A DNA stretch of 64,000 bases, taken from Apus apus (Eukaryota; Chordata; Aves; Apodiformes; Apodidae). A model generated the notes under the pieces. That model saw nothing but the letters and a program-made list of their open reading frames with translations. It made no database searches and was not told where the DNA came from. Positions within the stretch are counted from its first letter, which is position 1, and every line of letters starts with the position of its first letter. Positions 40,001 to 50,110 of this stretch are shown here, piece by piece. The translations under genes and the position numbers were made by a program. The stretch lies in the NCBI RefSeq assembly GCF_020740795.1, contig NC_067282.1:145996858-146060857 (forward strand), given 5' to 3'.

Positions 40001-42481
40001 CAGGCAGCTAGTGTCACCTTAGGCTCTGGATGGCCTGCTTGCCACATAGTTTACAGGTAATGTGACAATACCTTATCATGCCAATAAGAATATTCTTAGC
40101 CAAACGCCTGTGGCTTCCCAGCCTATCCAGAATAACTTTTCAGGAGCTCTATTTCATGGCTGCTACTGGCTTTCTCTGTTGTATTTTGACTCTAGATAGG
40201 ACCACATTTGAGCTTATCAGTAAGATACCACTTTACATTATATTTTCCAAGCCATCTGGCTTGAAGCTGGAGATGACTACACTATTGCTGTATAGAAAAC
40301 ACCACAGTAGAAAGTCTGCATCCTGTACCTGGCTAAGGACGAAAGGAAGATCTCTCCGAGACACTTTAAGTACATTTTTACTGCTTGCCAAGAACTCAAT
40401 TTCCTCATCTGTGAGTCCCAAGTGGATTCGACCCCTTAAAATACCTACAGTGGCTGGCACTGCTCCATTTGTTTTTACAATTTCTTCTACCTCTCTGGCC
40501 ATGCTAGAAAAAGAAAAGCAAGACAATAATCACAAAATTAGTGAGGCAAACAATCACACAAGCAAACTTCCATGTCTGATGGCCATCATTCCCAGTTTCC
40601 AGTTTTATACAGTTCTTGTGGTTTCAGCTAAGTCTAGTTCCTCTTCTGTATCGTCCTAATGGCAGAAGTCTTTGTACTTGAATTTGCAGATGTGCAGAGC
40701 TCCCATTTCAAGGACAGCAATGTCCAAGCTCTGTGCTTCATTTTTGAGAAAAACACAATTGGTTTACAGGCAAATCTGGTTGTACGATGAACTACTGAAA
40801 ATAGGGATCTTCTCAAAATAGGAGTTTTCCATCCCCATTACCTGTTATTTCTCTGAGAATACAGGCCTTCACAGAAACCCCAACTTCAAGCCCTGCTCAA
40901 ATGACCAGGATATATTTTTCATAATACAAGCAGTTAGATATAGAATAACAGCACTGCCAAAAAGCTGCAGCTTGAGGATACTCTAGGGCAGCAGACTAGG
41001 TCTTTCTAAGTTTTTCAGGTCTTATACTTGATCATTTGTATGCCATCCCTTTTTAAAAGCATTTTCTTCTCCCTTTCTGACCTGTGTGTACATACACGAG
41101 GCAATCTTTAACTGCCTCCCCCCCCCAACTGAATTTTTACATCTTCATTCTAACACAGAATGTCAGGCAAAATAATGGCCAGGTAAAAAGTAAGATGGAA
41201 AATCAATACTGAAACCTTCCAGTGCTTTTTGGAAGCAAGGATGGAGGGGAGAGTGTAATGATTTCTGGCACTGTAACTCAGTGAAACACAAAACTACTGA
41301 ACAGCAGTAAATAAAGGGTAGAGGTGGAGATTTTTCTATGCAGGGCACAGAAGGCAGCAAGAGCTCACAGTAACTGCTCTGAGTGGAGCTAAGGAACAGA
41401 TTTCACTATTGTGTTCCAGTCCTTTTTGCATTACAAAAGACATACCAAAAGAAACTGCTGAGTGTTTTCAATGTCTGTACAAACTGTGCAGCAGAAAAGA
41501 CTGGTAGCTGTCTCTTGGAGCAAGTGATGGCATTATCTGCTGCCACATGTTCAAGGAAGGCAGAAATGTAAGCTCTTGGATAAGGAGATAAACAGGATGC
41601 CCATTTGCATTCTTAGAAGTCCAAAAAAAAATTTTTGACACCAGAGCTCTTAATCTGCATGCCTAACAAACTGACATTTCCATTTGCTCTTAAAAGGGTT
41701 TTGGCTTGACCAAGAATACTGATATCCATCGCCCAGTTATATGCCTTACAGCTTTGTTGAACAAGAAACATCAAAATCCACCACCTCAGATTCTGAGGGT
41801 AGGCCATGCCATGTGTAATGATGGTGCTTTCCAAGGCTACGACTGGTCTCCCCTCCATCAGGGCCTCCTGTACAGAGGGCTGAATTCTGAAATAAGCACC
41901 TGGGGATAAACACAGAAAAGTGAATTGTTTGTGTATTTGCAGTAACTACTGAGCTCTTTTATAAAAGACAAATTGTCATCATCACAACAAATTTATCCCC
42001 TCACTTCAGCTGTTCTTTGGGGTGAATTCACAAACAACTTTATGAAGACTAAAGCTCTGGTTTATGTAAGTGAAATATTTGCAAAATATCTCTACTCTTA
42101 ATATGAATAATAATCTTCCTCATCCTCACTGAGTGCTCCTCTGCCATTATCTTTGCAGCTGGGTTGTCATTGGCTCCAGTAACATTACTATAATGAATAA
42201 GACTGTGAACAAACTGAGCACTGCAACTGTACCCAAAGAAAGATACCACAGTAACTCAATATAATACATGACTATCACGCATGTTGTTCTTTGCTTTGCT
42301 CCCAGAACACTGTTAGTGAGGACCCTGCTGCATTCAGATGACAAAAATATTTTCCACCCAGGAGCTGTTTCAGAATACACTACTCACCATGCAGAAATCT
42401 TCTCACCTGGGTGGTCCCACACACCGCAGCAGACACACGTCTTCCCAGGCTATAGGTTATCTTTCTAATCATCTTGTGCAT
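19647..42481 (-). CDS. Bifunctional pseudouridine-5'-phosphate glycosidase / pseudouridine kinase
   Basis: Complete gene, 18 coding exons, 705 residues. The kinase half should phosphorylate free pseudouridine; the glycosidase half then cleaves the C-C bond of pseudouridine 5'-phosphate to uracil and ribose 5-phosphate. Exons in transcript order: 42481-42388, 41899-41785, 40503-40329, 39748-39637, 38649-38543, 37713-37587, 37035-36915, 36632-36547, 35487-35363, 34047-33988, 29845-29779, 28594-28500, 26988-26860, 25426-25312, 24510-24373, 23692-23526, 23078-22990, 19842-19647. Every junction is GT-AG and every phase matches. Layout: leader 1-36, PsuG about 37-340, linker to 354, PfkB kinase 355-690. 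The length fits a fusion of the two roughly 310-residue E. coli enzymes and resembles the fungal bifunctional protein (S. pombe C1861.05). The largest intron is 29846-33987. The two weakest donors are GTATCC after 36547 and GTGGTG after 41785. I give no gene symbol because I know of no settled vertebrate one. Confidence 0.92.
19900..20216 (-). mobile_element. CR1 LINE 3'-end copy, antisense to +
   Basis: Read on the minus strand this is a CR1 3' end. Its features are the phrase for 'lose/win versus competing group averages' seen on + as ccaggttgctcaaagtcccat, cactagaccaggttgctc, and the terminal repeat tail at 19900-19925. Its 3' end stops only about 60 bases before the acceptor of the last PsuG-PsuK exon, inside the final intron and in the same orientation as the gene. 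Confidence 0.85.
22180..22207. repeat. (GTTT)n microsatellite
   Basis: About six to seven copies of TTTG in a row lie in the last intron of the PsuG-PsuK gene. Likely polymorphic in length. Confidence 0.9.
34232..34335 (+). mobile_element. CR1 LINE 3'-end fragment
   Basis: Contains gttggactagatgatctttc, then gaggtcctttccaacccct and a gattccgtgattct tail, the standard CR1 3' terminus. It lies in the PsuG-PsuK intron between the exons at 34047 and 35363, opposite to the gene. Confidence 0.88.
36547..41899 (-). CDS. Pseudouridine-5'-phosphate glycosidase (PsuG) domain exons
   Basis: Seven exons, 41899-41785 through 36632-36547, encode most of the PsuG fold; the exon at 35487-35363 completes it with [13 protein letters not shown]. 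Aligned by memory to E. coli PsuG (offset 23-24 residues), the known active-site residues are kept. Glu55 lies in [12 protein letters not shown] (E. coli Glu31). Lys116 lies in KVSRRDLPF (Lys93). His is kept in GGVHRG. Asp172 lies in DVSAD (Asp149). Lys189 lies in AGVKSILD (Lys166, the residue that forms the Schiff base with the opened ribose). PAFFSR is also kept. One difference is visible: the E. coli ANPIPE segment reads AVPCPQE here. The domain looks functional and complete. Confidence 0.92.
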
Positions 42482-42491
42482 TTGGATGGTC
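42388..42491 (-). CDS. Start exon with predicted mitochondrial leader
   Basis: This exon follows an acceptor reading ttatctcag (minus strand) and carries 10 bases of leader before the ATG at 42481-42479. It encodes [15 protein letters not shown], then [16 protein letters not shown], and ends in a GTGAGT donor in phase 1. That phase fits the next exon, [14 protein letters not shown]. The first 40 residues hold five Arg and two Lys and no acid until Glu43. RRFLHG matches the R-x-F-x-x-G pattern of octapeptidyl-peptidase sites. The ATG at codon 4 has A at -3 and may be the real start, giving 702 residues. Confidence 0.75.
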
Positions 42492-44298
42492 CTGAGATAA
42501 CAAATGTCAGGTAAAGTGAAAATGAAGTAATTTAGCAATGATGTGACCATGTGAAGCTAAAAGATATAATCTCTTGCCTTGATCTGGGAAGGTAAAAAAT
42601 GCTTGCTCAGGAGATAGCCTGGAGACTCCTGGTGTTTCAAGCATGACTCAGGGTGAAAGCAAAATATTAAGCTGCAGAAATAGAGTTGGAAGAGTTCACC
42701 TGGCCCATTGTCAATGCTGGGCTGAAATCATGGGGGAGCAGAAGAAAGGATGAAGAGTAATGAACTAGAGAGAGTTCAGAAGTAGACAATCTTTTGATTT
42801 CCAAAGCTATTTGCTCATGATAAATTGCAGGCTCAGTCACTGCCACCTCCAACCTGAAAAATCACAAGGAGAAATTACAAGTTGGATGCAGGCAGAGGAA
42901 GACCATAAAGAGATGAACCTTTTTTCTGCCAGTGTCTAGGAGGAAACAAGCAGTTCAGTCAAACAAAGAAAGGAGCCGAGAACTGGTAAACCAGGCTAGC
43001 TACAATGAGGAAAGAGCAGCTTTCCCTAGAGCTGGGAGGGCTTTATGTAGGCTCACATTACATTATCCTTCTTGGTGCAAAGCCTTGGAACCAGAGTGGC
43101 AATTCAGCCCCAGCAACAAACTCCAGAACTCCTCTGGTCTCTTAGCAACTCCTATTCACTTTAATTAAATTCATTTCCAAATAGAGAAGGGGGTGGGGGG
43201 GGGCGGAGAGTTGTGAAGGTTAAGAAACTGGTCTGGCCTGGGCCTCAGGGCAGTTTCACTCAGTGCCTGGCTGCTTCACATACTTTCCCTAGGCATTTGG
43301 CCATCTTTTTCCAGCCTTTCTGTTCCTCACCCCCTCACCAGGTGGAAAGGACTCCTTTCTTCAGTCCCTTGCACCTATTGTTAATGTAGATGGTAAATAA
43401 ATTAGAACCCAGTACTGTGTTTGTGTTGCATTTAGCACAAAATGGCTCTGACCTCAGTCCACTGTGTGACATGACAGCTACACAGAACCACTGTACACTC
43501 AGGAAGAGGTGTTGTGGTTTTTTTTTGCCAAAATCTAAAGACTTTCAGCTATACGGGACAGCCTGGGTTGTATAACACACAAAAAGAGGGAATTGCTCTT
43601 CTAGCCGTCTCCAGCCATCAAGGCAGATGTTTTTATAAGATGCAATAAACACCTGACCAAAACTCTAAGAATTTTTTCCACTTTCCAAATACTTTCAAAG
43701 ACAAAAATCTTAAGTTTATAGAATCATACCTTGATGCAAAAGCTATTATTTTGTGGTTACAACCTCTGCCTGTGCAGTGCTAAGTTCAGCTACCTGAGCA
43801 GTTTGTGCAAATGTTCTGGCTGTGTGTGCGCACACAATCTTCGCTTTCCAGGGCAAAGTTAGCTTTGGAATAAATTCATTAAGCCTAAAGGGTTATGCCA
43901 AGGATCAGTTGAGCAGCTTGAGCTGTGCTCTGAATTTTAACAACCCCCTGAACTCCAAAGCATGACAGCCAGGAGTGCCCAAGCTGTGCTGGCCGGTGGA
44001 TAAAAACCAGCTGGTCTCCACCTGAAACCAAATACGACTTAGCTGGTGTTCACTGGAAACTCAGCCAAGGCTCAGCCCGAGCTGGCTGAAAGAGTTCTGA
44101 AGCTTGGCAAGTTTTGCAGCGAGACCCACCTTGACCTTTCACCTTGTAATGAAACTTGGTAGATTCCTAGTGCAAGTTTCAGGCAGCTCTAGCACAGACT
44201 GGCTTCCCTCCCTCCTCCAAGCCCTCCCTGCTCGCCTCCCCTCCGGATCGATCCGGCACATCCGACCTCCCGGAGCAGTGGCCTGGCATGTCTCTTAC

Positions 44299-44440
44299 CT
44301 CTCTGGGCGTCCCTCTCCGTGGGGAGGCTGGGTGGGTACTGGAGCAGTGCCTGGGCAGTCCCAGGCCGGGGGAGCCGGCAGCAGCTCGGGGTGTGCAGGC
44401 TGTCACTCCTGGCCGAGAGAGCCCATTTATTATTAACCAC
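44299..44440 (-). promoter_or_regulatory. Promoter and noncoding first exon of PsuG-PsuK gene
   Basis: On the minus strand a good GTAAGA donor follows the base at 44299. The GC-rich exon before it contains no ATG, so it should be 5' UTR, joining the acceptor at 42492 about 1.8 kb away. Just upstream, at 44437-44425, the minus strand reads GTTAATAATAAAT. This could serve as a TATA-like element or an HNF1-like half-site. The start site near 44395 is inferred. Confidence 0.5.
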
Positions 44441-47035
44441 AGGCACAGCTGAGCTCTGCAGCTGCTCCCTGCCTGGGGTGCAGGGGCCATCCCACAACGG
44501 GACGAGGGAAGCCTCAATGATTATTTTTGTTCACATGGTGCCAGATTTTTCCCTCACTCTTTAAAAGACTTTTCTCTCATTTTTCAGATTCCTTTGCTGT
44601 TAGATTGTTACTTTTTTTTTTTTTTTTTAATTGGTAAATTCTTTTCTCACTAAAACCGACGCCTCTGCAGACTGAGCCCCTTTGTACTTATTCCTAAAGA
44701 GCAGAGGAATTGCATTCACGCCTCCCCCACGACTTCTCCAAATGCAGCTGTTAAGCTCCTTCTTCTCAGGGTAAGAGCTGTACCCAGCTCTCAGCCTCCC
44801 CAGCAGGGAATGCTGTGGGCCTAAAGCCAGTTGTGGTGATACTCTCTCTGTAGGACGCAGATGCCTGGCTACAGCCAGAACACAAGCTGGGTTCACAAAC
44901 CATCGCGGGCTCCTACTGTAACGACAAGCTATTCTAACAGGTATAGAGTGGCTTTGAATGAGGACTTTGGAACTAATAAATCTTTGTCCCCTTATAAAAA
45001 AGCCCTGATACTTTCAGATCTAACGCACAGATATTATGCATGTTTCGATTTTATATTCTGCAGAAAGTATCAGAGTTCAGAGTTAAATGGCTACCCATGA
45101 AGGAACTGATTTATAGGATAAAAGACAGACATTATTCTCTGCAGCTTCCATGCAGAATGTAAAACTAGCTAAAGTAATTGCTAGTGTATTGCTGAAGTAA
45201 TCGGTGCCAGGGAGCTGATTTTACCGCAATCCATTAATCAGGAAATTGTAAAACATAGGTTGTTAAAGCTGTATTCACACTTTACACTTGTCACTTTCAA
45301 AAGAGGTTTCCTGCAACTTTTGTTTAACTCAGCAGTCACGAATGCAGTCTTATTTTCTACATCCTTCCAATCTTTTCAACTAAACACATTCAAGGAGACT
45401 TCAAACAAAGCTCACCGAGTTACAAAGACAAACCACTTCTGACTTCTGCTATGCTGTCTGCAGGGAATTTAATTGCAGGAATGATAGATTGCATCCTCAG
45501 ACACCATAAATGGATGCTGAAGATTTTAAGAATGGTACCTTTTTCCTGGGGGGATGGGTAGCCAGATGTATTGAAAAGAAAATGTGTACGTAAAATTATA
45601 CTTTTTAAAAATATATGCAAATCAGAAAAACATTATTTTACTTTTAATTAGATCTTTTTGGAAAGAGTCCAATACTGTAGGAACTTGGCTAACATATTTT
45701 TGGCATGCTACAGGACAAGATGATTCAGCAATCAAGCTGGTCATTCAGTTTCCAACTCTAAAGATTGAGGTAAGTCTTGTGCACATCCCAGGTTTTGGAC
45801 TTGGCTTCTGGGTTTATTACAATGAAAATAAGAGCTTATATGAGCACTTTTCAAGAGCTAACCCCACCTTTTGCTCTATTAGAAAAGCCACTGAGACTTG
45901 CTAAACCAGGAAGAGAATGTGCCAGTTTGATACCAAGTAGTCTCTGAGAGGCAGGCTGGCCACATGGCTTCTGGCACACTTCTGAAATGGGGTATATGGT
46001 TGATGATGGTATAGGGGCTAGGGTGACACGGTCACAGTGCATAGGCGACTGGGAGAAGAGAAAGCCCTGGAGAACTGCTGGAGTCAGCTCTTGTAGGAAG
46101 CAGTGTGGGCAGAGTAACTTGCTCCCCTGCTGCTGCAGCTGTTAGCTGACTTTCCAGCCCTGTCTGCCTGCAGAGACCCATGCAACTTGCTGCTGCTGCT
46201 TCCCCCTCCGGGCCTCAGAAGTAGAGGTTAATATTAAACAGGTTGCTGGGTGAAATGGGAGCGGCTGGGTACAAAGTCATCACCATGGCAAATTCCTACT
46301 GCCTGCTGGGAGCTGGGCCCCGGGGCCACCTTGCATTTTAATCTGTGAGTGATTCCTACCAGGAGCTAGTTTGTTACCAGCTCCTCTGAAACATTTTCTC
46401 TCTCAGGGGTGTCCCTACTGAAGGCACTAGGGAAATGAGAAGCTCCATATTAATTTTGTCATACTGGCATGCCTGCCTTGAGACAGTATTTCCCCCTGTA
46501 CCTGATTTCTAAGAATCTGCAGCAGTTCTGTGAGCTGGAACTTGCTTATTGGTGTCTGCTGTGAAGCTTGTTTCTAGGCTGCCAGTATCCAGAAGATGTA
46601 CCAGGGACATGCTGAACATATGGAACACTTTTAGCCTTTTCTTCATTTTACTTTTGTGTGAACTGTGGTGCCTAGAGCTGGTTGTCCTGCCAGGGCTGAT
46701 ACGTAAGCCAACAATCCAACCAACACAAAGGCCTGACAAAGTCACTTTTTCACTGGTCCTTAAAGGCATTCATCCTTGCACTTTTGCCACCTGATTTTTA
46801 TGACCATACCAATGGCTCCAAAACAATCTTCCAGGTGACCTTAATGGCTTGATGATAAAGTTTTTGTTGTTGTTTGTTTGTTTTCCAAACAGGAAGTGTT
46901 TTTTTTCCTCTAGCTGCTTGTAACAGAATGTAAGATTGAACATAAAAACCTGGTGCAGTTTTTGAACGTATGTTTCAGTGTTGAACATTGTATGAAAAGT
47001 GCTCTGAGATGGAATCAGGTGCAGATAATAACTTT
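44441..47035. other. Intergenic between PsuG-PsuK promoter and CR1 cluster
   Basis: No supportable exon on either strand. A poly(T) tract lies at about 44611-44629. The stretch at about 46,140-46,420 has few repeats and a mixed composition that could be a conserved regulatory element, but only a cross-species alignment could show that. Confidence 0.35.
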
Positions 47036-47660
47036 CTGCATATGAAGGAAGTTGGGGGTGTTGATTGACTGGCTGAATATGAGCCAGTAATGTACCCAGG
47101 TGGCCAAGAAAGCCGAGGGCATCCTGGCTTGTATAAGAAATAATGTGGCCAGCAGGACTAGGGAAGTGATTGTCCACCTGTGCTTGGCACTGCTGAGGCT
47201 GCACCTCAGGTACTGTGTTCAGTTTTGGGCCCCGCACTACAAGAAGGTCACTGAGGTGCTGGAGCGAGTCCAGAGGAGAGCAAAGAGCATCTAAGGGAAC
47301 TGAGGTAGTTCCGTATGGAGAAAAGAAGGCTGAGGGGAGACCTTACTGCTCTCTACAATTACCTGAAAGGAGGCTGGAGTGGGAGTTGTTCTCTTCTCCC
47401 AAGTAACAAGCAACAGGATGACAGGAAATGGTCTCAGGTTGTGCCAGGGGAGGCTTAGACTTCTTCACTGAAAGGGTAATTAAATGCAGGAATGGGCTGC
47501 CCAGGGAGCTGGCTGAATCACCATCCCTGGAGGTGTTCAACATATAGATGTGGTGCTTACAAGTATGGCTTAGCACTGGACTCTGTAGATTTAGGTTAAT
47601 GTTTGGACTTGATGATCTTAAATGTCTTTTCCAACCCAAATGATTCCATGACTCTGCAAA
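47036..47660 (+). mobile_element. CR1 LINE copy (about 620 bp)
   Basis: Runs from gttgattgactggctgaata through the CR1 reverse-transcriptase end and 3' UTR: gtgttcagttttgggcc, gaggctgaggggagacctt, ctgcccagggagctggctga. It ends gacttgatgatcttaaatg and attccatgactctg. The open frame is broken by stops, so the copy is dead and 5'-truncated. Confidence 0.9.
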
Positions 47661-48449
47661 CATAAGCTCTTTAAAGAGGTCTTTCTTATTCTTGTGGCTC
47701 AGTTTTCCATTGAACATCCTGGTGTTCTCAAAACAGGGAGTTGTTGAACTGAATTTATGACCTCCCTGGCATTGATCGCTGTGCTGTGTCTCAGGAGGGA
47801 GGCAGCTTCTGCTTTCCACTAGCAATGCTGCATAGAGAACTCGGATCAAGGTCTTCATCTGATGTGAGCTCCTCATCTTGGGTGAAGATTGGTCTTATAC
47901 AACTGACCATGTTTGTTCCCAAGAACTAAATGTTTCTGTGCCTGGACCTCTGTCCCCGAAATGTTGTGAAATTCAGCTTTTGGCAATCCTTTTTTTCTCA
48001 TGCATACCTTTACCTTGGTCTGTTAAAATCTCAGTACTTCACCTTTTTTTACCTTACAGTTTTGTTTGCCCAGGTCTTGTCTCTGCATACTCCAGAAGAT
48101 GCCAGCAAGTGCATTCACATTACCTCATTCCTCAAGTCATTCAAGGGCACTTAAGTCTTGGTTTTAAGGCAACCTAAAAACAGATTTGTCCTACCGTCTA
48201 CATTCAGAACAAAGGGTTAATCACAGCATTTTCTGAAGGGACCGATGGCTTAAGATATGTTTGATTTTTAAATATATTTTCAAACAGATATTCAAAATAT
48301 CAATAACATTGCACTGGTAGACTTCTCCCTTCACTTTCTCCATGTGCCTGCTTGTCATTCTGCCTTCTGGGCCACATCTAGTACGTGGCATAAAGCTCTG
48401 GGTGGCAGGAAGAGGAGGACACTGTGCAGACGAGGCATGTAGCAGTTTA

Positions 48450-48850
48450 GCAGCCAGGATGCTGGAAAGGCTGAGGGAGCTGGGTCTCCTTAGCTTGGAT
48501 GAGACTGAGGGGCGACCTCATCGATGCTTACAAATATGTAAAGGGTGAGTGTCAGGAGGATGGAGCCAGGCTTTTTTCAGTGATGTCTAGTGATAGGACA
48601 AGGGGCAACGGGTGCAAACTGGAGCACAGGGGGTTCCATGTGAATATCAGGAAGAACTTCTTTACTGTGAGAGTGACAGAGCACTGGAACAGGCTGCCCA
48701 GAGAGGCTGTGGAGTCTCCTTCACTGGAGACATTCAAAACCCGCCTGGACACGTTCCTGTGTGATGTGCTCTGGGTGACCCTGCTCTGGCAGGGGGGTTG
48801 GACTGGATGATCTTTCGAGGTCCCTTCCAACCCCTCGGATTCTGTGATTT
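48450..48850 (+). mobile_element. CR1 LINE 3' copy beside the MKRN1 CpG island
   Basis: Starts near aggatgctggaaaggctg and continues with gaactggaacaggctgcc-like text. It ends ttggactggatgatctttcg, aggtcccttccaacccctc, gattctgtgattttta. It is better preserved than the copy at 47036 and abuts the edge of the MKRN1 promoter island. Confidence 0.9.
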
Positions 48851-48889
48851 TTACCGTGGCAAAAAGACGTTTCTCACCCCAAATTAGCA

Positions 48890-50110
48890 CCTCTCAGCTC
48901 TCTGGCGGCCTCGTGCCCGTTTTAGGCCCGGGCTTTCCAAGAGCCACGAGCTCCTTTTCTCTCCCCTCCCCTCCCTCCTCTCCCTCCCCTCCGCCGCCGG
49001 CGCCAGGCTCCCGCTGCGCCTCCTCCCCTCCCTTTCCCGCCGCTGACCAAGCCGGCCCGGGCTGGCAGCTGGGCGCCTGGGAGGGCCGCCCCCGCTCGGG
49101 GGAGCTCCCCGCGGCCGGGCTGCCGGGCGGCCACCCTTCCCCGGCCCCCGCCGGGCTCCGCAGCCGCCATCGCAGGCACCCAGGCCGCGCGGGGACAACG
49201 GCAGCGCCGCGAGCCGGTAACGGCAGCGCCGCGAGCCGGTGACGCCCCCTCCCCCCCTCCGCCAATCGGAGCCGCCTCTCGGCGGGGGGGGCGGTGCCCC
49301 CGCCCCTGTCGCCCCGCCCCCCCAGCCCCCGCCGCTCCCGCCGCCCCGCCCGGCTGCGCCCCGCGCCCCCGGCCGGAAGGATGTGCTCCCGGAAGTTCCG
49401 GTCCTGCCGCTGCCTGGGATAAACAGAGATGGCGGAGGCGGTGGCTCTGGGAACAACGGCGGGCGCCGCGGCCGCCGCCGCCACCGCCACCCTGGGGACA
49501 CCCGCTGCAGCAGCCGCGGGAGCCGCGGCCTTCGACTTCGCGGTGGTGCCGCCGCCCGTCGTGGGGCCGGGAGGAGGCGGCTGGACCAAGCAGGTCACTT
49601 GCAGGTACGCGCTGCCCGCCGCTGGGGGCGTGGGGCGGGGGGAGGGCGGCCCTGCCCGGCCCGGCCCGGCCCGGCCCTGCCCCCACCGCGGCCCTCCCCT
49701 CCCCCCCCGGTCACGTCCGCGCGGCGCGGCCGCAGCGCCCCCTTCCCCCGCACCGCCCCGGGGAGGCCTGCGGCAAATGGCGCAGCGGGCCGCGCCCTGC
49801 GGCGGGACCGGCGGGACCGGGCCGCGGCGGCCCGGCCAGGCCTGGGGGGGCTTGTAGTGCGGCCGCCCGGTGCCGGAAGTACCGGCTGGCGCCGAGCGCG
49901 CTCAGGGCCGGGCCCGCCGGGGGAGCCGGGCCCGCCAGCGGGGGCCGTGCGGCCTACGACCTTCCTCCTGCCCCTGCCCGGGAGGAGGGTGTTCCCTGCG
50001 GCTCCGCTGCGCGCAGGGCGTGTGGCAGCCAGCCCCCCGCCGCCCTGGGGAGGTGGGCAGCGTTGCTGGCTCCTTGTGAGGTGCCCGGGGTCACGTTTCG
50101 TGGGGTGCAG
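48890..50110 (+). promoter_or_regulatory. MKRN1: CpG-island promoter of MKRN1
   Basis: A sharply GC- and CpG-rich block surrounds the MKRN1 start codon and ends within about 500 bases of intron 1. ETS-type sites lie just upstream of the ATG: GGCCGGAAGG near 49371 and the palindrome CCGGAAGTTCCGG at 49389-49401. A further CCGGAAGTACCGG lies at about 49870-49882 in intron 1. GC boxes (cccgcccc) are frequent around 49300-49350. No TATA box is seen. The start site should lie shortly upstream of 49429, perhaps near the ETS sites. Confidence 0.75.
49199..49242 (+). repeat. 22-bp tandem duplication in MKRN1 promoter
   Basis: Two adjacent 22-base units (49199-49220 and 49221-49242) beginning cggcagcgccgcgagccggt differ at a single base (taa versus tga). 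They lie about 190 bases upstream of the MKRN1 start codon. Confidence 0.9.

Noticed and set aside
41880-41892. Alternative acceptor (ttatttcag) for the first PsuG exon
   Set aside because: It would need a phase-2 donor upstream. The strong GTGAGT donor after 42388 is phase 1 and fits the acceptor at 41900.
47100-47406. Short frames with reverse-transcriptase-like words
   Set aside because: They belong to the dead CR1 copy at 47036-47660 and are not a host gene.
48922-49686. 254-, 234- and 205-codon open frames on the minus strand over the MKRN1 CpG island
   Set aside because: They are Pro/Gly/Arg/Ala low-complexity readings of a CpG island with few stops, antisense to MKRN1 exon 1, and have no family similarity.
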